64,000 nucleotides of DNA from Ornithinibacter aureus. Its GTDB lineage: Bacteria; Actinomycetota; Actinomycetes; Actinomycetales; Dermatophilaceae. The position numbers and the translations under genes were made by a program. Below the pieces are notes generated by a model that was given only the letters and a program-made list of their open reading frames with translations, did not search any database and was not told where the DNA came from. Where the stretch lies: positions 3,415,623-3,479,622 of the forward strand of contig NZ_VMSB01000001.1 in assembly GCF_009858245.1 (NCBI RefSeq), in the 5' to 3' direction. Positions 34,157-48,080 of the stretch are shown here, in pieces (positions within the stretch are counted from its first letter, which is position 1; every line of letters starts with the position of its first letter).

Positions 34157-34957
34157 TCAGATCTCCTTCGGGGCGTCGGCGGGGGAGGGTGCCGCGGTGA
34201 CGGTGCGGCGCTCGACGCGCTTGTCGGCGGCCTGCTCAGCGGTGAGCGGCAGCACCCGCTGCACGTAGATGCCGGGCAGGTGCACGTCGTCGGGGTCGAT
34301 CTCGCCGGGCTCGACGAGCTGCTCTACCTCTGCGATGGTGATGCGGCCGGCCATGGCGGCAAGGGGGTTGAAGTTGCGGCTGGACTTGTTGAACACGAGG
34401 TTGCCGTGTCGGTCGCCCTTCCAGGCGCGCACCAGCCCGTAGTCGGCGACGATCGCGTGTTCGAGGACGTACTCGCGCTCGACGCCGTCGTGCTCGAAGA
34501 CCCGGACCTCCTTGGCGGGAGAAGCCACTGCGACCGAGCCGTCGGTGGCGTACTTCCAGGGCAGGCCGCCATCTGCGACCTGGCTGCTGACGCCCGTGGG
34601 CGTGAAGAAGGCGGGGATGCCGCTGCCCCCCGCGCGCAGCCGCTCGGCCAAGGTGCCCTGCGGCGTCAACTCGACCTCGAGCTCACCCTCGAGGTACTGG
34701 CGGGCGAACTCCTTGTTCTCCCCGACATAGGAGGAGACCATCCGGCGGATCTGTCGGGCGGCGAGCAGGATGCCGAGGCCCCAGTCGTCCACACCACAGT
34801 TGTTCGACACGACCTCGAGGTCGCGAACGCCTTGTCGGTGCAGCTCGGCGATGAGCACGGAGGGGATGCCGCACAGCCCGAACCCGCCGACGGAGAGCGT
34901 GGCTCCGTCAGAGATTCCGGCGACGGCGTCGGCAGGGGTGGCGACGACTTTGTCCAT
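34157..34957 (-). CDS. scoA: 3-oxoacid CoA-transferase, subunit A
   Basis: 266-residue alpha subunit of the same enzyme. It begins MDKVVATPADAVAGISDGATLSVGGFGLCGIPSVLI with the glycine-rich CoA-binding loop, and has ELTPQGTLAERLRAGGSGIPAFFTPTGV and WKGDRHGNLVFNKSSRNFNP. A TAGAGT box on the minus strand six bases before the ATG suggests a leaderless mRNA for the pair. Confidence 0.94.
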   Translation of the reverse strand: MDKVVATPADAVAGISDGATLSVGGFGLCGIPSVLIAELHRQGVRDLEVVSNNCGVDDWGLGILLAARQIRRMVSSYVGENKEFARQYLEGELEVELTPQGTLAERLRAGGSGIPAFFTPTGVSSQVADGGLPWKYATDGSVAVASPAKEVRVFEHDGVEREYVLEHAIVADYGLVRAWKGDRHGNLVFNKSSRNFNPLAAMAGRITIAEVEQLVEPGEIDPDDVHLPGIYVQRVLPLTAEQAADKRVERRTVTAAPSPADAPKEI

Positions 34958-34963
34958 GCCCGC

Positions 34964-34969
34964 ACTCTA
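34964..34969 (-). promoter_or_regulatory. -10 box TAGAGT of the CoA-transferase operon
   Basis: TAGAGT on the minus strand, six bases before the ATG at 34957; TAnnnT spacing typical of leaderless actinobacterial transcripts. Confidence 0.5.
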
Positions 34970-35246
34970 GTGACCCGACGGAGCTCATCCGACCATCGAG
35001 GCGCCCCGCCTCACAGGAAGATCTGTTTCAGGAGTGTCACTGGGCAGGACATCTTGCGGGCAAATGGGCCACCAAATGAAGTACATCATTGTAATTTGGC
35101 AGAGCGGGTTGCGGGGCAGTGGGGGCAGGTGGGACAACTGTGTGGCCCAGTCATCTCGTGGGACGTGTGTGACGTCTGTGATTCATCGGGATGACGGGCC
35201 GCCTCGGCTTCCACGAGGCGACCCGCCGTCCGAGGAGCACCGCCCC

Positions 35247-37103
35247 GTGTCAAGCCCGCTGACCGAGCCCTTTGTCGAGCCCACGCCCTCCGCGCAGGCC
35301 GAGCCCCGCAGAGGTCGCCGGCTTCCTGTGCGAACGCTTGGTGCCGTGTCGGCATCCGTACTGGCCTTTCCCCTCGTGGCGGGGTCCGCAGAGGCCACGA
35401 CGATCCCGTACCCCAAGCCGACCAAGGCCCTGCCGTCGGCGCTCGACGTCGCCGCGCCGTACCAGAAGGGCACCCAGTGTCTGACGTACAACCAGCCCGG
35501 TGCGGTGGCGTTCGCGAAGCTGCTCAACACGACCTATGGCAACCGGACCTACGGCATCCTGCGCACGTGCGCCGCCGAGCACGGTGAGGGCCGCGCCCTG
35601 GACTGGATGATCAACGCGAACAACAGTGAGCAGCTCGCGCTCGCCAACGCGCTCACGCGGTGGCTGGCGGCGCCCGACGCGCAGGGCCGCCCCGGCGCGA
35701 TGGCCAAGCGCTTCGGCATCAACTACATCATCTGGAACCGCCAGCAGTGGCGCGCCTACGACCCGGGCCGCGGCTGGGCGCCGTACTACGGCGTGTCCCC
35801 GCACACCGACCACATCCACTTCTCGTTCAACTGGGACGGCGCCCGCATGCGCTCCTCGTGGTGGAGCGGCGTCGCGGTGACCGACCCCCTGACGAACGCG
35901 AACTACACCCCGGCGCTGCCGATCACGCCCCCGCCCGCTCCCGTGATGACCGCCAGCGGCTACCCGCTGCTGGCTCAGGGCGCCACGGGCCCGGAGGTCG
36001 TGCTCGCGCAGAAGGCCATCGGCGTCACCGCCGACGGCAAGTTCGGGCCGATCACGGCGACGGCCCTCGGCGCCTGGCAGACGAAGAACAAGCTGACCGC
36101 CACCAAGAAGCTCGACAACGCCACGTGGTCGAAGATGGTCGCGCTCAAGCTCGTGCCCAGCCGGGTGGCCCACCCCCTCCAGCAGTACGTCAACGTCGTG
36201 CTCAAGCGGGGGTCCACCGGCACTGCCGTGAAGGCGCTGCAGAAGGCGCTCGGTGGGCTGACGGTCGACGGGTCCTTCGGGCCGGCAACCGAGTCCAAGG
36301 TCAAGGCCTACCAGCAGGCCAAGGGGCTCACCGTCAACGGTGTCGTCGACTCCAAGGTCTGGAACGCGCTCATCGCGGGTTCCACGACGGCGGCCCCCGC
36401 CCCGACGACGCACCCCCTGGCCAAGTACGCAGGCGTCACGCTCAAGCTGTGGTCCAGGGGCGAGGCCGTGACGGCCCTGCAGAAGGCCATCGGCAAGCTG
36501 ACGGCCGACGGGTCCTTCGGCCGCCTCACCGAGGCCCGGGTCAAGGAGTACCAGAGCGAGAAGAAGCTCCCTGTCACCGGCGTGGTCGACGCCGCGGTGT
36601 GGAAGTCCCTCATGGGCACCACGACGACCACCGCTCCCGCGCCGTCGGGGTCGTCCGTCACCTCGCTCGCGACCGCCTACACGCCGTACAAGAGCACCGT
36701 GCTCAAGGTCGGCTCCAGTGGCGCGGCGGTCAAGGTGCTGCAGCGCGGGCTGGGTGGGCTCGTCGTCGACGGCTCGTTCGGCTCCCTCACCCTCACCTCC
36801 GTCAAGCGCTTCCAGACGGCCAAGGGGCTCGCGGTGACCGGGGTCGTGGATGCGAAGACCTGGGCTGCGCTCGAGCTCGCCACACACCCCCTCCTGCCGT
36901 ACTGGGGAACGGTCGTCAAGCGTGGCTCCACCGGCGCGGCCGTGGTGGCGCTGCAGAAGGCCTTGCGCATCACCGCTGACGGCTCCTTCGGCCCGATCAC
37001 CGAGGCTGCCGTCAAGTCCGCTCAGGCGAGCGCCAAGCTCTCGCAGACCGGTGTCGTCGGCACCCTCACCTGGAAGGCCGTCGAGGCGCGCATGCCTCGC
37101 TGA
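35247..37103 (+). CDS. Secreted D,D-peptidase-like protein with five peptidoglycan-binding modules
   Basis: 618-residue exported protein. The N-terminus has a basic stretch and a hydrophobic segment (LGAVSASVLAFPLVAGSAEA). Residues about 60-220 form a zinc-peptidase-like domain with CLTYNQPG, HGEGRALDWMIN and HTDHIHFSFNWDG, as in M15/ARB-07466-type wall hydrolases. Then come five PG_binding_1 modules (for example LKRGSTGTAVKALQKAL, DGSFGPATESKVKAYQ), separated by Pro/Thr linkers. It probably cleaves or scavenges wall peptides. The GTG at 35247 is used, with GAGGAG about ten bases upstream; the reading frame to 35034 has no protein character. The 290 bases upstream contain an A/T-rich patch (35080-35100) that may hold its promoter. 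Confidence 0.88.
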   Translation: MSSPLTEPFVEPTPSAQAEPRRGRRLPVRTLGAVSASVLAFPLVAGSAEATTIPYPKPTKALPSALDVAAPYQKGTQCLTYNQPGAVAFAKLLNTTYGNRTYGILRTCAAEHGEGRALDWMINANNSEQLALANALTRWLAAPDAQGRPGAMAKRFGINYIIWNRQQWRAYDPGRGWAPYYGVSPHTDHIHFSFNWDGARMRSSWWSGVAVTDPLTNANYTPALPITPPPAPVMTASGYPLLAQGATGPEVVLAQKAIGVTADGKFGPITATALGAWQTKNKLTATKKLDNATWSKMVALKLVPSRVAHPLQQYVNVVLKRGSTGTAVKALQKALGGLTVDGSFGPATESKVKAYQQAKGLTVNGVVDSKVWNALIAGSTTAAPAPTTHPLAKYAGVTLKLWSRGEAVTALQKAIGKLTADGSFGRLTEARVKEYQSEKKLPVTGVVDAAVWKSLMGTTTTTAPAPSGSSVTSLATAYTPYKSTVLKVGSSGAAVKVLQRGLGGLVVDGSFGSLTLTSVKRFQTAKGLAVTGVVDAKTWAALELATHPLLPYWGTVVKRGSTGAAVVALQKALRITADGSFGPITEAAVKSAQASAKLSQTGVVGTLTWKAVEARMPR

Positions 37104-37163
37104 CCGCGCTCACCGCGGTCGCCTGATGACCGCTGACCGGGGCTGCGAGCCGTGGGTCAGCGC

Positions 37164-37955
37164 TCAGACCCGGCGCGTCACGCCCTCGGCGACGAACCGT
37201 GACTCCAGCACGTCGCCGCCCGCGTCGCCGCGGGAGAGGACGAGCGAGCCGTCGCCCGCCCACACCTCGAGCGCGAGGCGCAGGAACGCCGCGGTGTCCG
37301 GCGTGCCGGTGTGCACCCGCTCGTCCCTCGCGCCAGCCGCGGGCACGACGGCTGCGTAGGTCGTCGCGTCGTCGCCGGGAACGCGCAGCGCCACGTCCGA
37401 GGGCTCCGGCTCGTCCCACGCATCGAACACGTCACCGTGGGTCGCGAGCTCGCGGGCCTCGTCCACCGCACCGGCCGGAACGGGCACCGCGGCCGAGCGG
37501 GCCAGTGCCGCGAGGGTCACGAACACCACGTCGGCCCCGGACGCGGTCGCTGCCGAGGCGACGTCGACGGCATCCGTCACCACCACGTCGACCCCGGCGA
37601 CACCGGAGTCGCCAGCGGCCGGCGCGCCCACGGCATCCGACGCCCGTCTGCGGGGCACGTCGACAGCCGCGCCGACAGACCACGTCGCGAGCGCCCAGTA
37701 GAGCGTGCGCCAGTGCGGCGGCAGGTCCAGCCGCACGACCGAACCGCCCCCGACGTCGAGGTCGTCGCGCAGGAGGTTCGCCCCCTTGGCCACCCAGTTG
37801 GCGAGGACGCGCGCGGACAGCTCGATGCGCTCGCCGCGGGTGGCGGACTCGGTGTCGTCGTAGACGGTGATCCGCGGTCGCCCGGGGTCGGCGGCGACGA
37901 GGGCGCGCAGGAGGTGGGCCGGGGTCGGGTGCGCGGTGCTCACGCAGGCGACCAT
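37164..37955 (-). CDS. TIGR03089 family protein
   Basis: 263-residue protein of the actinobacterial TIGR03089 family, which resembles the N-terminal part of acyl-CoA synthetases/AMP-binding enzymes without the full catalytic set. Visible are LLRALVAADPGRPRITVYDD, ERIELSARVLANWVAKGANLL, VVRLDLPPHWRTLYWALATW and GADVVFVTLAALAR. No P-loop-like STG motif is present. In mycobacteria the family member (Rv3268) lies beside an LCP gene, as broadly here. Function is unknown. ATG at 37955; divergent from tagD. Confidence 0.85.
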   Translation of the reverse strand: MVACVSTAHPTPAHLLRALVAADPGRPRITVYDDTESATRGERIELSARVLANWVAKGANLLRDDLDVGGGSVVRLDLPPHWRTLYWALATWSVGAAVDVPRRRASDAVGAPAAGDSGVAGVDVVVTDAVDVASAATASGADVVFVTLAALARSAAVPVPAGAVDEARELATHGDVFDAWDEPEPSDVALRVPGDDATTYAAVVPAAGARDERVHTGTPDTAAFLRLALEVWAGDGSLVLSRGDAGGDVLESRFVAEGVTRRV

Positions 37956-38018
37956 AACCGGCGCGCCCGACAGGGCCACGCGGGTTGCTGCCCTGCCCGC
38001 CCGGTCGCAATCCGGCAC

Positions 38019-38024
38019 TAGGCT
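38019..38024 (+). promoter_or_regulatory. -10 box TAGGCT of tagD
   Basis: TAGGCT followed by six bases and ATG; fits a leaderless transcript. No Shine-Dalgarno sequence precedes this start, which supports it. Confidence 0.5.
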
Positions 38025-38030
38025 CGCGCC

Positions 38031-38435
38031 ATGAGTGAACGCACGGTGATCACCTTCGGAACTTTCGACGTCTTCCACGTCGGGCACATCCGGGTGCTCC
38101 AGCGTGCCGCCGCGCTCGGTGACCGGTTGGTCGTCGGCGTCTCGGCAGACGCCCTCAACCTGGCCAAGAAGGGCCGCGCCCCCGTGTACTCGCAGGACGA
38201 GCGGATGGAGATCGTCGCGAGCCTGCGCGTCGTCGACGAGGTCTTCGTCGAGGAGTCCCTGGAGCAGAAGCGCGACTACATCATCGAGCACGGCGCCGAC
38301 GTCCTCGTCATGGGTGACGACTGGGCGGGCAAGTTCGACTGGGTGGGCGACGTCTGCAAGGTCGTCTACCTCCCGCGCACGCCGTCGGTGTCCACGACCG
38401 GAATCATCGAGCACATCGCCAGCCTGGGTTCGTGA
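38031..38435 (+). CDS. tagD: Glycerol-3-phosphate cytidylyltransferase
   Basis: 134-residue nucleotidyltransferase making CDP-glycerol from CTP and sn-glycerol 3-phosphate. It shows the HxGH motif (His16, His19 in TFDVFHVGHIRVLQ), KKGRAPVYSQDERMEIV, GADVLVMGDDWAGKFD and the C-terminal RTPSVSTTGIIEHI motif of the family (R..STT). Length matches TagD (about 130). The product is the substrate expected for the TagF domain of the protein at 24660. Its stop overlaps the next gene as GTGA. Confidence 0.93.
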   Translation: MSERTVITFGTFDVFHVGHIRVLQRAAALGDRLVVGVSADALNLAKKGRAPVYSQDERMEIVASLRVVDEVFVEESLEQKRDYIIEHGADVLVMGDDWAGKFDWVGDVCKVVYLPRTPSVSTTGIIEHIASLGS

Positions 38436-40600
38436 GGTCCCGTCTCCTGACGTCGGTGGCGCTCGGGGCTGCCCTGTGGGTCGTCCTCGTGAGCGCGGTG
38501 GGGGCTGTGCTGTCGGGGCTGGGGTGGTGGTCGCCGGCGTTCGCGTGGCCCGTCGCGGTGCTGGTGGCCGGGCTGAGTGGCTGGTGGGCCCGCAGCGTTC
38601 CAGGCGTTCGGATGCCGGTCGCGGCCTCGGGCGTTCTCGTCGCCGTCGCGCTCGGGTTCACGGTGTGGGCCGGCGCGACCCACTCGGAGCAGGTGCTCCC
38701 GAGGCGCGATGCAGCGAGCAACCTCCAGGCGGCCGTGAGCCTCGCGACCACCCATGAACGGGTCGTCGGCGTCGACGCCGAATCGGTCGGTGGTCCGGCG
38801 GTGCTCGCGCTCGACGGGGTGACCCTCGCGAGCCCGGCCTTCTTCCAGGTGGGCACACCGCAGGAGCCGGCCGTCCAGCCGCAGTTCGTCGTCGGGCCGG
38901 CCGTGGTCTACGGCTTCGGGTGGTGGGCCGGTGGTGGGCCGGTGGCGCTCGTCCTTCCCGCCGTGGCGATGGGTCTGGCCCTCCTTGCGCTGGGGCTGCT
39001 CGTGGCGCGGGTGGTCAGCGCCTGGGCTGGGGTGGTGTCGGCGCTGGTGGTCGGGCTGCTGTTCCCGGTGGTGCACACGGCGCGCGCCACCTACTCGGAG
39101 CCGCTCGCGATGCTCACCGTGACCGGTGCGCTGTTGGCCCTGACGATCGCGGTGGCTCAGGCGTCGGAGGCCGTGCCGGGGCCGGGTGCCGTGCCGGGGC
39201 CGGGCTTCGTCGGTGACCAGTCGTCACAGGGTCGCGTACGCGACGGATCGCTGGCGTGGCCGGACGGTGCAGGGCGCGCTGCGCTCGTCGCGGGAGTGCT
39301 GCTCGGCGGCACCGGGCTGGTGCGCATCGATGTCCTGCGCGAGGCCGTGCTCGTCCTCCCGGTGCTCGCACTGGGCGCGGTGCTCGGAGCCAGGTGGGTG
39401 CGCCCGGCCCTCGTCGGGATGCTGACCTCGCTGGCGGTGGCCGCGGTGGCCGCGGTGACGTTGTCGTGGCAGTACGTGGCGGCCATCGCGGGCAGCCTCC
39501 TGCCACTGGTGGCCCTCGCCGTGGTGGTGGGGGCGGCGTCGCTGGTGGCCGTTGCCCTGCGCAGGAAGGGGGTGCGGATGCCGCTGCCCCCGGGCGTGGT
39601 TCGACGCCTTCCCGACGTGGCCGCGGCAGCTGTGGTCGTCGTGGGGGTGGGCCTCGCCTCGCGCCCGCTGTGGCTCGTCGTGCGTCAGGACCCGAACGAC
39701 CCCGGGGCCCGGTACGTCGCGGGGATGCAGGAGCGGTTGGGCCTGCCGGTCGACGGTGGCCGGACCTACGCCGAGCAGTCGGTCGCGTGGCTGTCGTGGT
39801 ACCTCGGCCCGGTGGCGCTCGCGGTGGCGCTCGTCGTCCTCGCGGCTCTCGTGCGCCGTGCGGTGTCGTCCGTGGCGCTGGGCCGGATCGAGGCCTGGGT
39901 GCCTGCACTGGTGGTGGCGTCGGGGTCGACCCTGCTGACCCTGGTGCGTCCCGGCATCACCCCGGATCACCCGTGGGCCGATCGCCGGTTGCTCATCGCG
40001 CTGCCGCTGGTGGTCGTGCTCGTGGTGGTTGCCGGGCAGTGGCTCGTGGAGCGCACTGCCGAGGCGGGGGCACCCGCCGGCAGGGTGTGGGCCGGCCGTC
40101 TGGGTGCAGCGGTGCTCGGCCTGCTCGTCGTCGGGCCGGCGCTCGCGGCGACCTGGCCCCACCGCTCGGGTGGGGTGGAGCAAGGCTCGTTGGCGGCCGT
40201 GGAGCGGGTGTGCGACTCCCTCGAACCCGGGGACGTCGTGATGGCGGTGGATTCTCGAGCCGCGAACGAGTGGCCACAGGTGGTGCGGGGCATGTGCGCG
40301 ATCCCGACAGTCTCGACGACGACGTCCCTGCGGCGAGACCCGGCTGCCCTGCGCGCCGTCGTCGATGAGGTGTCGGCGGCGGTGGGGGAGAGGGGCGGGC
40401 GACTCGTCCTCCTCGGTGCGGATTCACCCGATGTCGGCGCTGGCGGTGCGGCTCTGGAACCCGAGGTGTTCTCGACCCTTGGCGTTCGCGGCGAGCTCGT
40501 CGCCGACGTGGCCGTTCGGGAGGACGAGCACGTGTTGGTGACGCGGCCGACCGGCACGGATCCGCTGCCCGTCAGGGTGTGGCTGGCGCCTGCCGGCTGA
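38432..40600 (+). CDS. Large polytopic membrane protein, GT-C-like
   Basis: 722 residues with about 12-14 hydrophobic helices and two longer extracytoplasmic stretches. After the first helices comes an acidic segment (LPRRDAASNLQAAVSLATTHERVVGV) and AFFQVGTPQEPAVQPQFVVGPAVVYGF, resembling the first extracellular loop of GT-C glycosyltransferases that use polyprenyl-phosphate sugars. The C-terminal 140 residues (from about GSLAAVERVCDSLEPGDVVMAVDSRA) are soluble. No family name can be assigned with confidence. GTG start overlaps the tagD stop, so they are co-expressed. Confidence 0.75.
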   Translation: MRSRLLTSVALGAALWVVLVSAVGAVLSGLGWWSPAFAWPVAVLVAGLSGWWARSVPGVRMPVAASGVLVAVALGFTVWAGATHSEQVLPRRDAASNLQAAVSLATTHERVVGVDAESVGGPAVLALDGVTLASPAFFQVGTPQEPAVQPQFVVGPAVVYGFGWWAGGGPVALVLPAVAMGLALLALGLLVARVVSAWAGVVSALVVGLLFPVVHTARATYSEPLAMLTVTGALLALTIAVAQASEAVPGPGAVPGPGFVGDQSSQGRVRDGSLAWPDGAGRAALVAGVLLGGTGLVRIDVLREAVLVLPVLALGAVLGARWVRPALVGMLTSLAVAAVAAVTLSWQYVAAIAGSLLPLVALAVVVGAASLVAVALRRKGVRMPLPPGVVRRLPDVAAAAVVVVGVGLASRPLWLVVRQDPNDPGARYVAGMQERLGLPVDGGRTYAEQSVAWLSWYLGPVALAVALVVLAALVRRAVSSVALGRIEAWVPALVVASGSTLLTLVRPGITPDHPWADRRLLIALPLVVVLVVVAGQWLVERTAEAGAPAGRVWAGRLGAAVLGLLVVGPALAATWPHRSGGVEQGSLAAVERVCDSLEPGDVVMAVDSRAANEWPQVVRGMCAIPTVSTTTSLRRDPAALRAVVDEVSAAVGERGGRLVLLGADSPDVGAGGAALEPEVFSTLGVRGELVADVAVREDEHVLVTRPTGTDPLPVRVWLAPAG

Positions 40601-40795
40601 GCATCGCCACCCCCGGGGTGCCGGCCGATTTGGTGGGCTCCGTGGAGTCGGTCTACAGTTCTCGTCGTCAGCCCGTGAGGGAGCAACGGACGCCAAGCGG
40701 TGGGATGCACATCCCGCACCAAGCAGGCCGGTCCCGCGGAGCAGACACCCGACCACGTCGTGGCCAGGAGCACCTCGAGTGCCTCGGGCAGCGGA

Positions 40796-40826
40796 TTGGA
40801 ACTGGGCCCGGAGACGGTGCTACAGT
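40796..40826 (+). promoter_or_regulatory. rRNA promoter candidate P1
   Basis: TTGGAA (40796-40801), 19 bases, TACAGT (40821-40826). Spacing is a little long; weaker candidate than P2. Confidence 0.4.
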
Positions 40827-40886
40827 ATGGGACCCGCCGAGATCCAAGCGCGATCGTCTCCGGCCGGCTCGAGAGAGCAGGCGGAT

Positions 40887-40916
40887 TTGACGCCCAAGCA
40901 GGGACGCGGGTAAGTT
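40887..40916 (+). promoter_or_regulatory. rRNA promoter candidate P2
   Basis: TTGACG (40887-40892), 18 bases, TAAGTT (40911-40916); good match to sigma-70-type consensus and placed about 315 bases before 16S. Confidence 0.6.
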
Positions 40917-41231
40917 AGAACGGTTGCCTCGCCTCTGGCGATGGAAACCACGGTACAGCCCCAGACGAGGGACTTTCTGAGTTCGTCGGTGGTGCGCGTC
41001 CGATCTTTGAGAACTCAACAGCGTGTCAATAATCGATGCCAATATTTTTGTCGTTGGCTCAGGTGTGCTGCTGCTCGTTGTGGGTGGTGGTGGGTTTGGG
41101 TTGGCGATGTTTTTCCTTTGATTGACAATGAATGATCAGCTTTTTGCTGGTTGTTTGTGCTCAGCCGGGTTTGTGACACTTTGTGGTTATGGATTTTCTC
41201 GGCCCTGTTGGGGTTGGGGATTTTCGACATC

Positions 41232-46268
<5,037 letters not shown>

Positions 46269-46356
46269 ATACACACACCAAAAGATTCTTAATGCGTGTT
46301 CGCGTCCACTGTGCAGTTCCCGAGATACGGTCGGGAAACCACTGACATCTCCATAG

Positions 46357-46476
46357 AGTTTCGGCTGTCATAGCGAAGGGGAAACGCCCGGTCCCATTCC
46401 GAACCCGGAAGCTAAGCCCTTCAGCGCCGATGGTACTGCACTGGTGACGGTGTGGGAGAGTAGGACGCAGCCGGAC
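46357..46476 (+). rRNA. rrf: 5S ribosomal RNA
   Basis: TTTCGGCTGTCATAGCGAAG to GACGCAGCCGGAC, with the conserved GAACCCGGAAGCTAAG stretch; about 118-120 nt. The terminal stem (TTCGGCTGT with GCAGCCGGA) closes well. Confidence 0.95.
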
Positions 46477-46491
46477 AAACATTCACGAAGA

Positions 46492-46521
46492 GGGCCCACC
46501 ACACACCTGGTGGGCCCTTTT
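46492..46521 (+). terminator. rRNA operon terminator
   Basis: GGGCCCACCA and TGGTGGGCCC arms (46492-46501, 46508-46517) with a six-base loop and a TTTT run; an A-run-like AAGA precedes. Clear intrinsic terminator 15 bases after 5S. Confidence 0.9.
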
Positions 46522-46546
46522 CCCATACCCCAGACATCTCCCGACG

Positions 46547-46571
46547 GGTTTATCGGGTCACCCGATAAACC
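46547..46571 (+). repeat. Perfect 25-bp palindrome at the ISL3 insertion point
   Basis: Two 12-base arms (GGTTTATCGGGT and ACCCGATAAACC) around one C. The last eight bases, GATAAACC, are the target duplicated by the ISL3 element that follows. Confidence 0.85.
46564..46571 (+). repeat. 8-bp target duplication GATAAACC (left)
   Basis: Matches 48011-48018 on the other side of the element. Confidence 0.9.
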
Positions 46572-48010
46572 GGCTCATCCCAATCGAGGGTGTAGGAGTT
46601 GGGGTCTGAAGCCGCCGGATTCGAGGAGGCATCTGGCGATGTAGTTGGTGAGGTTGCGGAACCCGAGGGCTGATCCGCGTAGGTGCTCGAGGCGACCGTT
46701 GATGGCTTCGGTGGGTCCGTTGCTGGTGCCGGGGCGGTCGAAGTAGGCCAGGACATCAGCGGCTCGGGTCTTCAGGGTCCGGCCGAGTTTGGTGACCTCG
46801 ACCAGCGCGGTGGGGACGCCGGTGCTGACGGAGTCGATGAGCTTGACCATCAGCTCACGTCCTGTCGCGCGGTCTTCGTGCCGGTAGGCGGCGATCATTC
46901 TCTGGTAGATGCCCCAGGTCGCCTCGACCTGCACGTGCTCGTCTGGCGTGAACAGGGCGGTGAGCCGCTCGGCCTGTGTGTCGGTGAGCAGGTCAGCGCC
47001 GGTGTGCAGGGTCCGCCGGGCCCGGTAGAGCGGGTCGCTCTTGCGGCCGCGGTGGCCGTGCAGGTCTTGTTGGACGCGGCGCCGGCAGGTGTCCAGGGCG
47101 TCCCCGGCCAAGCGCACGACGTGAAAGGGATCCATGACGGTGACCGCGTCGGGTAGTTCCTCGGCGGTGGCGGTCTTGAACCCGGTGAACCCGTCCATCG
47201 CGACCACCTCCACAGCGTCACGCCACGCTTGGGGGCGGTGCGCGAGCCAGGTCTTGAACGCCGCCTTGGAGCGGCCCTCGACCATGTCGAGCAGCCGGGC
47301 TGGACCGGTGCCGTCACGGATCCCGGTGAGGTCGATGATCACGGTGACGTACTTGTCGCCCGTGCGGGTGTGGCGCCACACGTGCTCGTCGACGCCGATC
47401 GCGGTGACGCCGTCGAAGCGTCCCGGGTCGTCGATCAGGGCCCGTTTGCCCTCGGCCAGGACGGCGTTGTTGGCGGTGTTCCACGCGACCGCGAGTCCTT
47501 CGGCGACCCGCGCCACCGTGAGGTGTTTGAGCACGATCGCCTCCAGTGCCCACCGCAGCCCCTGACGTGACAACTTCGCCCGCGGCTCCGCCGCGGCGGT
47601 GGTGTCTTGGCGCCACACGTGGCCGCAGTGCGCACACCGGTACCGACGGACCGTCACCACCAGCGTGGTCGGGCGCCACCCGAACGGTTCGTGCGCCAAC
47701 ACCCTGGTAACCGTGTCCCGCGGTGCGCCCTCGCACCCACACCGCCGGCACCACTGATCAGGCTCGACCACCCGGCACGCGATCACCGCACGGTCACGCT
47801 CCACCCGCTGCCCCACCGCCTCGAGGCCGAGCTCGTCAAGGCGGGCGAACGTGGTCAGGTCAGGGCTGGTGAAGGTAGCGTCAGGCACGTCGAGGTCTTC
47901 CAGGTGGGCAGCGTCAGAACTTCCATCCTGCGAAGGCCTCGACGCCTATCCCCGCACCGACGCGCCGACCACGGCGAAGTCAGGCCCTACACCCTCGATT
48001 GGGAAGAGCC
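46572..48010 (-). mobile_element. ISL3-family insertion sequence (intact)
   Basis: 1439 bp with 25-bp inverted repeats (46572-46596 and 47986-48010, one mismatch; outer bases GGCTC[A/T]TCCCAATCG), flanked by 8-bp direct repeats and carrying one complete transposase. Different from the decayed ISL3 element at 21012. Confidence 0.94.
46575..47888 (-). CDS. ISL3-family transposase
   Basis: Complete 437-residue DDE transposase. The N-terminal zinc finger has WCRRCGCEG and YRCAHCGHVW, the catalytic aspartates lie in IGVDEHVWRH and VAMDGFTGFK/DPFHVVRLAGDAL, and the glutamate in TSNGPTEAINGRLE. A helix-rich insertion with CRRRVQQDLHGHRGRKSDPLY lies between the second and third acidic residues. The stop lies three bases inside the left inverted repeat. 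No frame defects, so the element may be active. Confidence 0.95.
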   Translation of the reverse strand: MPDATFTSPDLTTFARLDELGLEAVGQRVERDRAVIACRVVEPDQWCRRCGCEGAPRDTVTRVLAHEPFGWRPTTLVVTVRRYRCAHCGHVWRQDTTAAAEPRAKLSRQGLRWALEAIVLKHLTVARVAEGLAVAWNTANNAVLAEGKRALIDDPGRFDGVTAIGVDEHVWRHTRTGDKYVTVIIDLTGIRDGTGPARLLDMVEGRSKAAFKTWLAHRPQAWRDAVEVVAMDGFTGFKTATAEELPDAVTVMDPFHVVRLAGDALDTCRRRVQQDLHGHRGRKSDPLYRARRTLHTGADLLTDTQAERLTALFTPDEHVQVEATWGIYQRMIAAYRHEDRATGRELMVKLIDSVSTGVPTALVEVTKLGRTLKTRAADVLAYFDRPGTSNGPTEAINGRLEHLRGSALGFRNLTNYIARCLLESGGFRPQLLHPRLG

Positions 48011-48018
48011 GATAAACC
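48011..48018 (+). repeat. 8-bp target duplication GATAAACC (right)
   Basis: Partner of 46564-46571. Confidence 0.9.
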
Positions 48019-48080
48019 CACACTCTGCGTGACAACGCTTCCCCAGCGAAGAACAGGCCTGTCCAGAAGAGTGTGGGCCG

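Larger units (their letters stand above)
40601..41231 (+). other. Upstream region of the rRNA operon (no gene)
   Basis: About 630 bases without a credible gene. It holds two promoter-like sequences (40796-40826 and 40887-40916) and a long A/T-richer leader. The leader includes the actinobacterial antitermination/processing motif TTTGAGAACTCAACAGCGTG near 41006-41025 just after a CGATC. Confidence 0.75.

Noticed and set aside
34970-35246. Possible c-di-AMP (ydaO-type) riboswitch upstream of the wall hydrolase
   Set aside because: Such riboswitches often precede wall hydrolases in actinobacteria, but I could not find the conserved core in these bases.
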